From Stenotrophomonas maltophilia (lineage in GTDB: Bacteria; Pseudomonadota; Gammaproteobacteria; Xanthomonadales; Xanthomonadaceae): DNA of 64,000 nucleotides. Below the pieces are notes generated by a model. That model saw only the letters and a program-made list of their open reading frames with translations, did not search any database and was not told the DNA's origin. Both the position numbers and the translations under genes were made by a program. Within the stretch, counting starts at the first letter, position 1. The number at the start of each line of letters is the position of its first letter. The stretch spans positions 372,001-436,000 of the forward strand of contig WNDS01000004.1 of the NCBI GenBank assembly GCA_009912235.1, in the 5' to 3' direction. Of the stretch, positions 8,292 to 23,506 are shown in pieces.

Positions 8292-9821
8292 TTACTGCAG
8301 CGGTCCACGCTCTGACAATTCCTGCGCAGCCGATTCTTCTTTCATCTGGCGTAGACAATTAAGTTCGGCGTCCCAGTCGGGCGCGCTTCCCTGCCGGCAG
8401 AACAGTGCACTGAGCAGTTCAGACTTACCCATGCCGCGATAGGCCTGTGCATCCACAAGCTTCACCAGTCGACCATTCGCATCGATCATCGCGATCACGT
8501 CGATGTCATCGATACCTGCCAGGTCACGGCTGGCGACGTGACGCCGGGAATCGCTGAAAGGCAGAAGCGGGGTGTCTTGCTCGGGAACGACCACCGTCCA
8601 TTCCAGTGCGTAGGGGAACTGCAGGGCAATGAACTCATCATTTCTAAAAGGATTGAATGCGTTCAGCGGGCCGGCAACGAGCAGGTGTTGGCCCGGGCGA
8701 AGCAACGGCCGCATAGCTTCGATGGCAAGCAAACTCTGCTTGTTCGCCTTCTGATTGAATCCATACCAGTAGCGCAACGAAGGTTCAGCACGAGCAATCG
8801 CATTGAAGGCCAGCAGCATCGCAGCGCCCAGCACAAGCACCGATACACCCCTTAGGGTGCGCGAGCGCCCGGATGGCCAGGTCGACAGAAACGCAACGGG
8901 CAGGAACAGGATGGACGCACCAAACCACCCGTACATGGAAAGCTTGTTGTTTGGGATAGCCAACATCGGCGCAATCGCCAGCATTGCCAATGCAACGACC
9001 ATCAGCGCGTGCCAGACGCCGTGAAGACGCGCCAGGGCAACAAGACCAATGAGTACCAGCAGACCGGCACCCAGTGGCACCATGTGGCGTAGATAGAACA
9101 CCAGCGACTCCCACATGACGCCAACACCCGAGGCGACGTGGTAGCTGGATGTTTCACTGACGTTGCTTCCCACGAAAGGGCTTCCCAGCAGGCGATCCTT
9201 CACCAGCACCGCAAGGACGACCAGCGAGATGCCGAAGACCAGCATACCGGCTCGGCGCCAGCCCATGCGCGCCAGGAAGACCACCGGCAGCGCGGCAAGC
9301 ACCATGCCATACGTCGGCTTGCACTCCATGCTGATCCACGCCAGCAGCAGTGGCGTGACCCATGCGGCGAAGGACGCCTGCCCCTGTGGCTGCAGCGCCA
9401 GACGACGCAGGGAAAGGAGCGTCGCGCACGCGAACCAACCTGAAAGACAGCCACCAAAATCCAGGGTCTGCAGCTCATAGAACGATGGCAAGCCGTAGCA
9501 GATAGCGTAGTAGACGAACTGCAACGGCCAGGTGACCGTACGTTCGAGCACGATCTGTGCAGTTTTCAGTAGAATCACCGGCAAGAGGAACGCCGGCAGC
9601 AGAACCAGCAGGACGAACGCAGGAAAGCTGTCCACTGCGCCCATCAGCTTCAGCGCCACCAGCATCAAGGGCCGCGGCGCAGTGAAATCCGACGCAGAGA
9701 AGTCGGTCTTGAAATAGGCAAAGTACCGCCACGTGTCGGAATGGGTAGGCACCAGTGGCTCGAAGAAGCCTGGTGTCACAATACGCGTGATCAGCAGATA
9801 GGCCAGAACAGCCAGACCCAA
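8292..9821 (-). CDS. polytopic membrane protein of the O-antigen locus, 5' end probably frameshifted
   Basis: A 509-residue protein with about eleven membrane helices and a C-terminal soluble domain of roughly 110 residues (LRPGQHLLVAGPLNAFNPFR onward). The layout recalls polyprenol-dependent (GT-C fold) glycosyltransferases, and an early acidic loop (VPTHSDTWRYF, about residue 25) fits, but I cannot assign a family with confidence. The frame's only usable start is a TTG at 9821. The true start is probably the ATG at 9884-9886, which overlaps the preceding gene's stop as TAATG and reads MPYPSSVSEDKAPSVAIP before losing frame just upstream of 9830. A single-base indel there would explain it. 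Lower GC than the flanking core genes suggests transfer. Confidence 0.7.
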   Translation of the reverse strand: MGLAVLAYLLITRIVTPGFFEPLVPTHSDTWRYFAYFKTDFSASDFTAPRPLMLVALKLMGAVDSFPAFVLLVLLPAFLLPVILLKTAQIVLERTVTWPLQFVYYAICYGLPSFYELQTLDFGGCLSGWFACATLLSLRRLALQPQGQASFAAWVTPLLLAWISMECKPTYGMVLAALPVVFLARMGWRRAGMLVFGISLVVLAVLVKDRLLGSPFVGSNVSETSSYHVASGVGVMWESLVFYLRHMVPLGAGLLVLIGLVALARLHGVWHALMVVALAMLAIAPMLAIPNNKLSMYGWFGASILFLPVAFLSTWPSGRSRTLRGVSVLVLGAAMLLAFNAIARAEPSLRYWYGFNQKANKQSLLAIEAMRPLLRPGQHLLVAGPLNAFNPFRNDEFIALQFPYALEWTVVVPEQDTPLLPFSDSRRHVASRDLAGIDDIDVIAMIDANGRLVKLVDAQAYRGMGKSELLSALFCRQGSAPDWDAELNCLRQMKEESAAQELSERGPLQ

Positions 9822-9885
9822 CGAAAGCAGCGGGGAATGGCCACGGATGGCGCCTTGTCCTCGCTGACCGAGCTGGGGTAGGGCA

Positions 9886-10980
9886 TTACTTTAACTTGAG
9901 AGCATGCTTTTCCACCAGATGCCACGAGGCGTAGCCAGCAACCATCGCCAGGGCGAGGGCAAGCGAGACGTGCAGAACAAGACCTGCGTCAGGTGCGTAA
10001 CGCGCCACCACCTGCTGCGCGGGCCACCCCCACAGATAAATGCCGTACGACGGGTCGCCAAAGCGCTCAAGCCATTGGACGGGACGTGTCAGATAGGCCG
10101 CTGCGAACACCACTGCTCCGGTAGCAAGAGCGAAGGTAAGCTCATATCCGGGCAGGTGACGGGTCAATACCGCCAGTCCGACCATGCCGATCGCAAACAC
10201 ATAGCTGATCTGGATGGCATCGCGATGCAGGTAGGCCAGCACACCCAGAGAGAAGTACAGCCCCAGACGGAACCAATCCTGATGCAGCGGCAGATAGTAG
10301 GGTACGAATGCGCCGATAGCCATGATGGCAAACGTAGCGAACGTCGCTACCCGTACTGAATGGAACAGTCCGATCAATCTGGCGACTCCCAGAAGCACAT
10401 ACATGCGTACTTCTGCAGGCAAAGTCCATTGGCTGCCATTGATGGTACTGGTCTTCGCATTCTGTTCGAAAACACCGGGGAGGTTCCATGCCATGTCCGA
10501 GGACAGATGCAGGTTCTTCACGATGTATGCCCAAACATCGGGGCTGCGCAGGTAATCACGCACAGGCAGCGCGGTCATCACGGTTCCCAGGACCAGCGCG
10601 AGCAACGCTACGTTGACGGAATAGCCCGGAACCAGCCGAAGCGCACGCAACTTGAAGAAGTTCAGCGGATTACGCTGCCTCATCAAGCTTCCTGTGACCA
10701 GGAATCCACTGACAAGGAAGAATATGTTGACGACGATGTGGCCGCTGTAGTGTCCAAACCCCGCCCAGACGAAGAAATCTTCGTGTTCCACCGCCGGTGC
10801 GATGGCCTTCGCGTGACCATAGATCACCATCGAAGCAGCAATGATGCGGATCAGCAGAAAATTGTCGGAGCGGCGACGCAGCCCCTGTTCGATGGTGATG
10901 GGCGAATGCAGCCAGGAAAGACGCTCTGCAATATCAAATGGCTTCTGCCCACCTGCCGGCGTCTGTGAGGGGGGGGACAA
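9886..10980 (-). CDS. acyltransferase family 3 membrane protein, start affected by poly-C run
   Basis: A second OafA-like acyltransferase: 364 residues, about ten membrane helices, with LIRIIAASMVIYGHAKAI carrying the catalytic-type His. It also has IVVNIFFLVSGFLVTGSLM, FFKLRALRLVPGYSVNV and INGSQWTLPAEVRMYVLLG. The open frame begins at a TTG (10980) directly beside eight Cs (plus-strand G run 10969-10976). With seven Cs it would begin at a GTG at 10997-10999, preceded by GGAG at normal spacing, reading MTDPLAVVPPSQTPAGG. So either this copy has a slipped homopolymer or the run is a switch. The stop overlaps the likely start of the next gene (TAATG), which indicates one operon. Confidence 0.82.
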   Translation of the reverse strand: MSPPSQTPAGGQKPFDIAERLSWLHSPITIEQGLRRRSDNFLLIRIIAASMVIYGHAKAIAPAVEHEDFFVWAGFGHYSGHIVVNIFFLVSGFLVTGSLMRQRNPLNFFKLRALRLVPGYSVNVALLALVLGTVMTALPVRDYLRSPDVWAYIVKNLHLSSDMAWNLPGVFEQNAKTSTINGSQWTLPAEVRMYVLLGVARLIGLFHSVRVATFATFAIMAIGAFVPYYLPLHQDWFRLGLYFSLGVLAYLHRDAIQISYVFAIGMVGLAVLTRHLPGYELTFALATGAVVFAAAYLTRPVQWLERFGDPSYGIYLWGWPAQQVVARYAPDAGLVLHVSLALALAMVAGYASWHLVEKHALKLK

Positions 10981-11128
10981 CTGCCAGTGGATCGGTCACT
11001 CTTCGGCTCCGGAATGCAAGATCAGGCGATGGACGGCAGTCCCGCCGCAGAGGGGCTCAACTGTACCCCCTGGCTTAACCGATGAATTGTAACCACTGCC
11101 GGGGCTAACGGGGCATTGGGCCATCGTA

Positions 11129-12034
11129 TCAACATGCCCTGGCGCTCTCGCGCCCCAGGATCATCAAAACCTCACCCATTTCCGGATCCCGAAGTATCGC
11201 GAGGTTTGCCGCTTCAGCGCCCCAGATGCGATCCTGCATGGGCAGTTGCGCCCGTGGATGTTCATGAGGACGCTCCACGACGAAGGCCCAGGTTTTCCCC
11301 GGAAGCGGGTGAACCACAAACCCCAGCGACTCGAAAACCCGCCGCGCCGCCGTCACCGACCACGCCAGGATATGGCCACGCTGGCGAGGATCCAGATAGC
11401 CAGGGTCCTCGTTGCGGACGTAATCAGTCAGGCCCGTGTTGAAAATGAAGAGCGACCCCGGAACCGTGCATTTCCACAGTGCTGCAGCCATCGCTCTGTC
11501 CATGTCCGGCGTGAGGTGCTCGAACACCTCGACACAGACGCCACATTCGAACGTCATCTGCTCATCTGCCAGATCAGCACAGTGGTAGTTGGGGTGCGTA
11601 CTGCGCGCATCCTGCTCCGGCGGAAACTTTTCCACTCCATGGAAAACTGCAGAATGCGAGGGCAGGTAGGCTCTCAGCGCGTCGAGCAGATAGCCCGGCC
11701 CGGTACCGATATCGATGAAACGCTTCACCGGAACGGTGCAATACAACAAGGCCTCACCCACCCGCGCCAGCGACGAACCGTAGGAACGGTCGCGCGCTGA
11801 CTGCAGTTCGCGCAGCCAGTAGCTGTCGTCGTAGTCCCTGATGAATTCACCGGCATCGATCTGCGCCAGCACCTTGGGGTCGGCGAAGATAAGGTCGCAG
11901 CCGGGGCAGTTGAAATAGTCCACCCGGTCAACCCTGTCGAACAACGGACCACCGGTGCCGCACAGCGGGCAGGCGGCAGTCGGCCCCTGAACGGTCTGCA
12001 TGGACTCCAGGATTTCTTCCAGTACTTCATCCAT
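11129..12034 (-). CDS. class I SAM-dependent methyltransferase with N-terminal zinc ribbon
   Basis: A 301-residue protein. An N-terminal CPLC...CPGC pair of Cys doublets (about residues 22-46) forms a likely zinc ribbon, seen in many O-antigen-locus methyltransferases. Next comes a Rossmann methyltransferase domain with the SAM-binding motif RFIDIGTGPGYLLDAL near residue 106 and CVEVFEHLTPDMDRAM near residue 167. It probably methylates a sugar nucleotide or an O-polysaccharide residue; the substrate cannot be read from the sequence. The start ATG at 12034 is clear. It lies 60 bases after gmhB, and an AT-richer 130-base gap follows, which may carry a promoter for the acyltransferase genes. Confidence 0.85.
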   Translation of the reverse strand: MDEVLEEILESMQTVQGPTAACPLCGTGGPLFDRVDRVDYFNCPGCDLIFADPKVLAQIDAGEFIRDYDDSYWLRELQSARDRSYGSSLARVGEALLYCTVPVKRFIDIGTGPGYLLDALRAYLPSHSAVFHGVEKFPPEQDARSTHPNYHCADLADEQMTFECGVCVEVFEHLTPDMDRAMAAALWKCTVPGSLFIFNTGLTDYVRNEDPGYLDPRQRGHILAWSVTAARRVFESLGFVVHPLPGKTWAFVVERPHEHPRAQLPMQDRIWGAEAANLAILRDPEMGEVLMILGRESARAC

Positions 12035-12094
12035 AAAGCGCCGTTCCGGAGATGACGAAGAACGATGCTAACACTGTCACAAACGGCCGGAGTA

Positions 12095-12679
12095 CTAGAG
12101 CGTCACGTCTCCGGGATTGTCGCGGCGCAGCACGTCAGCGCCCGGTTCGCCCTCGGGCTCCTGCCCTACCAGGATGCGACGTCTGATACCGGCAGCAGCG
12201 CCTGCCAGCATGTCGGTGGTCTTGTCGCCCACCAGCACCGCAGTGGCTGGATCGATGCCGAAACGCCCCATCGCGGCCAGGAACATGCCGGGCGCAGGCT
12301 TTCGGCACGTGCAGTCGGTACGCAGGGTGCCGAGCCCGGCCGTAGGGTGGTGCGGACAGAAGTACGTGCCCAGCACGGCGCCACCGGCCTCGGCGAGGCG
12401 GGCGTGCACCCAGCCGGTGTAGGCCTCGAAGGCCTCGGTGGAGTAGTAGCCCCGCGCAATGCCAGCCTGGTTGGTGGCAATCACGATGTCGTAACCCTTC
12501 ACCTGCGACTGCCGGAGCAGCGCCGGCAGGCCGTCCACCCATTGAGTCCGTTCGACCGTGTGCACATAGCCAAGATTGACGTTGATTACCCCGTCCCGGT
12601 CCAGGAAGAGCACCGGCGCCCCGGCCCTGCGCGTCGCCGGGCCAGGGACAAAGCCGGCCCCCGGTAAACCGTCACACAT
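12095..12679 (-). CDS. gmhB: D-glycero-D-manno-heptose-1,7-bisphosphate 7-phosphatase
   Basis: HAD phosphatase that removes the 7-phosphate of heptose 1,7-bisphosphate. The nucleophile motif is VLFLDRDGVINVN (DxD), motif II is IATNQAGIARG, and the family zinc loop is CPHHPTAG...CTCRKP. The last motif is VLVGDKTTDMLAG. With the ATG at 12679 the protein has about 194 residues, the usual size. A longer frame runs to 12739, but 12679 fits because its ATG overlaps the stop of the upstream hddC by 8 bases. Together with gmhA, hddA and hddC it completes the GDP-heptose route. Confidence 0.93.
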   Translation of the reverse strand: MCDGLPGAGFVPGPATRRAGAPVLFLDRDGVINVNLGYVHTVERTQWVDGLPALLRQSQVKGYDIVIATNQAGIARGYYSTEAFEAYTGWVHARLAEAGGAVLGTYFCPHHPTAGLGTLRTDCTCRKPAPGMFLAAMGRFGIDPATAVLVGDKTTDMLAGAAAGIRRRILVGQEPEGEPGADVLRRDNPGDVTL

Positions 12680-13373
12680 GACGCATCGTCCCGAACAGTT
12701 CCTGTGCGCGGCGGAAATCCTCAGGCACGCCAATGTCAATGAATGCGGCGGTATCTACCAGCGCCCCCACCATGCCATTTGCGACAGCCTGCTCCAGCAC
12801 CTGCTTCTCGAACGAGAACGCAGCTTCGCCCGGCAGGTTGGCCAGCGCCGATGCACTGAGGAAATAGCTGCCGGCGTTGATCAGGCCGGCACCGCCCGGG
12901 CGCTTCTCATGGAAACGCAGCACCCTGCCCTGCTCGACATCCACCGTGCCGTAGCGCGAGACATCGTCCACGCAGGCAAGCGCGATCGACATCGGCAGGC
13001 CTTCGGCAGCAGCTTCCAGTGCGGCGGGCGCGTATTCCAGGTAGGTATCGCCATTGCAGACATGCAGGCCGTCGCCCAGCGCCAGCCGTGCGGCGGCAGC
13101 GATCGCACCACCGGTACCGAGCGGACTTTCCTCGCGCGAGTAGACCACATCCATGCCGGCCCAGCGTGCGCCAATGGTCTGCTCCACCACATCGCCAAGG
13201 TATCCCGTCGCCAGGATCACCCGGCGCATGCCGGCAGCGGCGTAGCGATCCAGCAGGTAGGCCAGGAACGGACGTCCGGCCACCGGCGCCAGCGGCTTGG
13301 GCAGGTCGGGCACTTCACTGCGCAGGCGGGTGCCGAAACCGCCGGCCAGGATCAGGATCTCGTCGGCAGCCAT
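12672..13373 (-). CDS. hddC: D-glycero-alpha-D-manno-heptose 1-phosphate guanylyltransferase
   Basis: Nucleotidyltransferase that activates heptose 1-phosphate with GTP to GDP-D-glycero-alpha-D-manno-heptose. The 233-residue protein has the signature LILAGGFGTRLRSEVPDLPK with the following KPLAPV at the N-terminus, VYSREESPLGTGGAI, and VCNGDTYLEY carrying the metal-binding Asp. It is similar to glucose-1-phosphate thymidylyltransferases; the assignment to heptose rests on its place between gmhA and gmhB, beside hddA. It starts one base after the gmhA stop and overlaps gmhB by 8 bases, so the set is one operon. Confidence 0.9.
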   Translation of the reverse strand: MAADEILILAGGFGTRLRSEVPDLPKPLAPVAGRPFLAYLLDRYAAAGMRRVILATGYLGDVVEQTIGARWAGMDVVYSREESPLGTGGAIAAAARLALGDGLHVCNGDTYLEYAPAALEAAAEGLPMSIALACVDDVSRYGTVDVEQGRVLRFHEKRPGGAGLINAGSYFLSASALANLPGEAAFSFEKQVLEQAVANGMVGALVDTAAFIDIGVPEDFRRAQELFGTMRHV

Positions 13374-13374
13374 G

Positions 13375-13949
13375 TCAGCGCGGGAACATCTCGCTTTCGA
13401 TCAACGCACACAGCAGGTGGCCGATGAACTCATGGCCTTCCTGGATGCGCGGGGTCTCGCTGGACGGCACACGGAAGCAGATATCGCAGCGGTCCTTCAT
13501 GTCGCCGCCATGCTCGCCGGTGAAGCCGATCACACGCACGCCCTTGGCTTCGCAGGCTTCCAGCGCGCGCATGATGTTCTTCGAACGGCCCGAGGTGGAG
13601 ATCGCCACGAACACATCGCCTTCCTGGCCGAGCGCTTCGATCTGGCGGGCGAAGGTGTAGTCGTAACCGTAGTCGTTGCCGATGGCGGTCAGGATCGAAG
13701 TATCGGTGGTCAGCGCGATCGCCGGCAGGCCCGGACGGTCGTAATAGAAGCGGCTGACCAGTTCACCGGCCCAGTGCTGGGCGTCGGCAGCACTGCCGCC
13801 GTTGCCGGCGAACAGGATCTTGCGGCCTGCCTTGAGCGCGTCCACGCACAGCGCCACTGCCTGCTCGATCTGCACCGCCAACGCGGCATCGGCCGACATG
13901 CGCTGGAAATTCTCGAGGGTCTTGCCGAATTCGGCCTTGATGAAGTCGT

Positions 13950-13965
<16 letters not shown>
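13375..13965 (-). CDS. gmhA: sedoheptulose-7-phosphate isomerase (SIS domain)
   Basis: Converts sedoheptulose 7-phosphate to D-glycero-D-manno-heptose 7-phosphate, the first step of the heptose pathway. The 196-residue SIS-domain protein has ILFAGNGGSAADAQHWAGEL (phosphate-binding Ser and catalytic helix), GQEGDVFVAISTSGRSKNI, and the late EGHEFIGHLLCALIE with the catalytic His. The ATG at 13965 overlaps the 3' end of hddA by 16 bases. A second ATG four codons on (MNDFIKAEF) is an alternative start. All catalytic parts are present and undisturbed. Confidence 0.95.
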
Positions 13966-19741
<5,776 letters not shown>

Positions 19742-19752
<11 letters not shown>

Positions 19753-20536
19753 CGGCGAACCCCGCGCGCAGCTTGTTGAACAGGCGGTGGCCAATGACGG
19801 CGACCACGCAGGCGATGAGCGTGTACAGGCCCAGCCCGGCCCAGTCAGGCAGGCGACCCCAGATCACCACTTCACGCACCTGGTTGATGATGAAGGTAAG
19901 CGGATTGAGTTCGAACACGATGCGGTAGCTGGCCGGCACCGATTCCAGCGGCACGATGGCCGAGGACAGGAACAGCATGGCGGTGGCGATCACGCCGGCA
20001 ATCTGGCCGATGTCGCGCAGGTACACGCCCAGCGCCGACACGATCCAGCCCACGCCCACGGTGAGAATGACCAGCGGCAGCACGACCACCGGCAGCAGCG
20101 CTGCGGTGGGCGGAATGCTGCCCTTTACGCACAGGTGCAGCAGCAGCAGCACCACCATGTTCATCAACAGGTGGAACAGCGCCGAGAACGCCATGCTCCA
20201 GACCAGCAGATCCAACGGGAACACCACGCGCTTGACGTAGCTGGTGTTGCTGACGATCAGCTGCGGTGCGCGGGTGAAACATTCAGCGAAGAAGCCGTGC
20301 ACGGTCAAGCCCGCGAACAGGATCAGCGCGAAATCGGTGGTCGAGCCGGTCGAACCCGGCCAACGCCCCTTCATGATGTAGCCGAAGGCCATGGTGTAGA
20401 CTAGCAACATCAGGAACGGGCTGATCAGCGACCACAGCAGCCCGAAGCTCGCACCGCGGTAGCGGCCGAGCACCTCGCGCTGGGTCAGTTCGAAGGCAAG
20501 CGAACGATGCTTGCCGAAAACCGAAAGGATGCCCAT
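19742..20536 (-). CDS. wzm: O-antigen ABC exporter permease
   Basis: ABC-2 type membrane permease of 264 residues with six membrane helices. It opens SVFGKHRSLAFELTQREVLGRYRGASFGLLW, the conserved TxREVxxRYRGSxLGxxW region of Wzm/KpsM proteins, followed by LISPFLMLLVYTMAFGYIMK. With Wzt it moves the finished polysaccharide across the inner membrane. Its use means the O-chain is built on the cytoplasmic side, so the glycosyltransferases here act in the cytoplasm. It begins 2 bases after the metB stop on the same strand; whether it shares the metB transcript or has its own promoter inside metB is not visible. Confidence 0.95.
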
Positions 20537-20538
20537 GC

Positions 20539-21714
20539 TCAGGCGTTCCCGCCCAGCGCCCGTTCCAGATCCAGCTGCAGATCCCCCAGCTCCTCCACGC
20601 CCACGCTCAACCGCACCAGCGCATCGCTGATGCCCAGCTGCTCGCGGCGGGCCACGGGAATGGAGGCGTGGGTCATCACCGCCGGGTGGTTCACCAGGCT
20701 TTCCACGCCGCCGAGCGATTCGGCCAGGGTGAACAGTTCGGTCTTCTCGCAGAAGCGCTTGGCCGCCTCGAAACCGCCCTTGAGCACGATCGAGACGATG
20801 CCGCCGTAGCCGGCCATCTGCTTGCCCGCCAGTTCATGCTGCGGGTGCGAGGGCAGGCCCGGGTAGATCACTTTTTCAACCGCCGGGTGCGTTTCCAGCC
20901 ACTTGGCCAGGGCCAGCGCGTTGGCGCAGTGCGCCTTCATGCGCAGCGGCAGGGTCTTCAGGCCACGCAGGGCCAGGAAGCTGTCGAACGGGCCCTGCAC
21001 GCCCCCCACCGAGTTCTGCAGGAAAGCCATCTGCTCGGCCAGGTCGGCGTTGTCGCCCGCCACCACCATGCCGCCGACCATGTCCGAATGGCCGTTGAGG
21101 TACTTGGTGGCCGAATGCAGCACCAGGTCCGCGCCCAGTTCCAGCGGGCGCTGCAGCATCGGCGAGGCGAAGGTGTTGTCCAACACCACGGTCAGGCCGT
21201 GGCGCTTGGCGATGGCGGACACCGCGGCGATGTCCACGATCTTCAGCATCGGGTTGGTCGGGGTCTCGATCCAGACCATCCTGGTCTGCGGCGTGATCGC
21301 CGCTTCAAAGGCCGCCAGGTCGGTCAGGTCGATGAAGCTGAAATCGAGGTTGGCGGTGCGGCGGCGCACGCGCTCGAACAGGCGGAAGCTGCCGCCGTAG
21401 ATGTCGTCCATCGCCACCACGTGGCTGCCGGCGTCCAGCAGCTCGATCACGGTGGAGCTGGCGGCCATGCCCGAGGCGAACGCGAAGCCGCGCGTGCCGC
21501 CTTCCAGCGAGGCCACGCAGCGCTCGTAGGCGAAGCGGGTCGGGTTGTGCGTGCGCGAGTACTCGAAGCCCTGGTGCTCGCCCGGGCTGGACTGCGCATA
21601 GGTTGAGGTGGCGTAGATCGGCGGCATCACCGCGCCGGTGCTCGGGTCGGGCGACTGCCCGCCGTGGATGGCCAGGGTGGCCAGGGCCAGCGAACGCTTG
21701 GAGGTATCGGACAT
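20539..21714 (-). CDS. metB: cystathionine gamma-synthase / gamma-lyase family enzyme
   Basis: Cytoplasmic PLP enzyme of trans-sulfuration. From the ATG at 21714 (after AGGAAA) it has 391 residues. PLP contacts are visible: YSRTHNPTRFAYERC, ASGMAASSTVIELL, TPTNPMLKIVDI, and the Schiff-base Lys in HSATKYLNGHSD near residue 206. Motifs alone do not separate synthase from lyase; metB is the name used at this locus in Xanthomonas, where it marks the right border of the O-antigen cluster. It lies 123 bases after cystathionine beta-synthase on the same strand, so the two probably act in sequence between cysteine and homocysteine. Confidence 0.93.
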   Translation of the reverse strand: MSDTSKRSLALATLAIHGGQSPDPSTGAVMPPIYATSTYAQSSPGEHQGFEYSRTHNPTRFAYERCVASLEGGTRGFAFASGMAASSTVIELLDAGSHVVAMDDIYGGSFRLFERVRRRTANLDFSFIDLTDLAAFEAAITPQTRMVWIETPTNPMLKIVDIAAVSAIAKRHGLTVVLDNTFASPMLQRPLELGADLVLHSATKYLNGHSDMVGGMVVAGDNADLAEQMAFLQNSVGGVQGPFDSFLALRGLKTLPLRMKAHCANALALAKWLETHPAVEKVIYPGLPSHPQHELAGKQMAGYGGIVSIVLKGGFEAAKRFCEKTELFTLAESLGGVESLVNHPAVMTHASIPVARREQLGISDALVRLSVGVEELGDLQLDLERALGGNA

Positions 21715-21837
21715 GGTGTTTCCTGCTGGGCGCCACAGGCGGGCGCCATCAAAGGAGCGGGAGTCTAGCAGCGTCCCCTTAACGGGCATTGACGCGGATA
21801 AACACTGAAAGCGTTGCCATCTACGCCAAACGCCGGC

Positions 21838-23208
21838 TTACTGTGCGCGACGTCGCAGATAATTCAGCAGATCGATGCGGGTGATCAGGCCAAGGAACAC
21901 GTCGCCGTTCATCACGATCGCCACCTGGCCGCGGTCGAATACCGGCAGCAGCGCCTCGATCGGCGATTTCACGTCCAGCCGGTCCAGCTTGCTGACCATG
22001 GCGGTGGCCACCTTGTCGCGGAAGCGGGTCTTGTCACCATAGACGTGCAGCAGCACGTCGCTTTCATCGACGATGCCGACCAGCTGGTCGCCATCCATCA
22101 CCGGCAGCTGCGACACGTCATACAGCTTCATGCGCTGGTAGGCGGTGGTCAGCAGGTCGTTCGGGCCGATCACCACGGTGTCGCGCTGGCCGTACGGGCG
22201 CAGGATCAGGTCGCGCAGGTCGCCGTGCTGCGGGGGCTCCAGGAAGCCGTTGTCCAGCATCCAGTAGTCGTTGTACATCTTGGACAGGTACTTGTTGCCG
22301 GTGTCGGGCACCAGCACCAGCACCTTCTTCGGCGTGGTCTGCTCACGGCAGTACTTCAGCGCCGCCGCCAGCAGGGTGCCGGTGGACGAACCGCCCAGGA
22401 TGCCTTCCTTGCCCAGCAGCTCGCGCGCGGTGTGGAAGCTTTCCGCGTCGGTGATGGCGTAGGCCTTCTTGACCCGGCTGAAATCGGAGATGGACGGCAG
22501 GAAATCCTCGCCGATGCCTTCCACCAGCCAGCTGCCCGACTTGTCGTTCAGGTTGCCGTCGTTGATGTACTCGGCCAGGATCGAGCCGACCGGGTCGGCC
22601 AGCACCAGCTCGGTGTCCGGCGAAAGCTTGGCGAAGGCGCGCGACAGGCCGGTCATGGTGCCCGAGCTGCCGCAGCCGAACACGATCGCGTCCAGTTCAC
22701 CGCCCATCTGCTCCAGGATCTCCGGGCCAGTACCGAACTCATGCGCGGCCGGGTTGTCCGGGTTGCCGAACTGGTTGATGAAGTAGGCACCGGGGGTCTG
22801 CTCGGCGATGGTCTGGGCCAGGTCCTGGTAGTACTCGGGGTGGCCCTTGGCCACGTCCGAACGGGTCAGGCGCACTTCGGCACCCATCGCCTTCAGGTTG
22901 AAGATCTTTTCCCGGCTCATCTTGTCCGGCACGACCAGGATCAGCTTGTAGCCCTTCTGCTGGGCCACCAGCGCCAGGCCCAGGCCGGTATTGCCGGCGG
23001 TGCCTTCCACCAGGGCCGCGCCGGGCGTGAGGTCGCCACGCTTTTCCGCTGCTTCGATCATCGACAGGCCGATGCGGTCCTTGATCGACCCGCCCGGGTT
23101 GGCGCTCTCCAGCTTGAGGTAGACCTCACAGACGCCGGCATCTAGGCGCTGGGCCTTGACGATGGGGGTCTGGCCAATGAGTTCGAGGACGGAAGAGTGG
23201 ATGGGCAT
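21838..23208 (-). CDS. cystathionine beta-synthase
   Basis: PLP enzyme that condenses homocysteine with serine. From the ATG at 23208 it has about 456 residues. The N-terminal fold-II catalytic domain has KLESANPGGSIKDRIGLSMI, with the PLP Lys in SIKDR, then EGTAGNTGLGLALVAQQKGY and the phosphate loop CGSSGTMTGLSRA. A C-terminal pair of CBS motifs (LYDVSQLPVMDGDQLVGIVD and QVAIVMNGDVFLGLITRIDL) may sense an adenosyl ligand. The bacterial form lacks the N-terminal haem domain. A longer in-frame start exists at 23232, but MPIHSSVLELIGQTP fits the family. It is upstream of metB on the same strand. Confidence 0.93.
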   Translation of the reverse strand: MPIHSSVLELIGQTPIVKAQRLDAGVCEVYLKLESANPGGSIKDRIGLSMIEAAEKRGDLTPGAALVEGTAGNTGLGLALVAQQKGYKLILVVPDKMSREKIFNLKAMGAEVRLTRSDVAKGHPEYYQDLAQTIAEQTPGAYFINQFGNPDNPAAHEFGTGPEILEQMGGELDAIVFGCGSSGTMTGLSRAFAKLSPDTELVLADPVGSILAEYINDGNLNDKSGSWLVEGIGEDFLPSISDFSRVKKAYAITDAESFHTARELLGKEGILGGSSTGTLLAAALKYCREQTTPKKVLVLVPDTGNKYLSKMYNDYWMLDNGFLEPPQHGDLRDLILRPYGQRDTVVIGPNDLLTTAYQRMKLYDVSQLPVMDGDQLVGIVDESDVLLHVYGDKTRFRDKVATAMVSKLDRLDVKSPIEALLPVFDRGQVAIVMNGDVFLGLITRIDLLNYLRRRAQ

Positions 23209-23506
23209 TCGGGGACTGTCGGTTCGCGCCACGCAGGGCCGGACATTGGATTATCCGACGGATGGCGCCGAAAGTCAGGGGCAACACTGGCCTATGGGCA
23301 GGCAAATATTGCCGGTCTGCCGCCACAGCGGCGCAAAGGTGATGCGGGCGGCCCCGCCCGACGAGGGAGACCGGTTCCGCCCGCATCGGCAGAACACCAG
23401 GCCAGGGCCCCGCCCTCATGGGGTGCCCTGGCGCAGCCGGCATGGCGCCGGCCGCAGGCCATCACTGGCCGGGCCGCGCCGTTCCCGGGCGCGACCATGG
23501 GAATCC

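Noticed and set aside
12679..12739. Longer N-terminus for gmhB starting at 12739
   Set aside because: It would lie wholly inside hddC and has no family similarity; the ATG at 12679 gives the usual length and an overlap typical of the operon.
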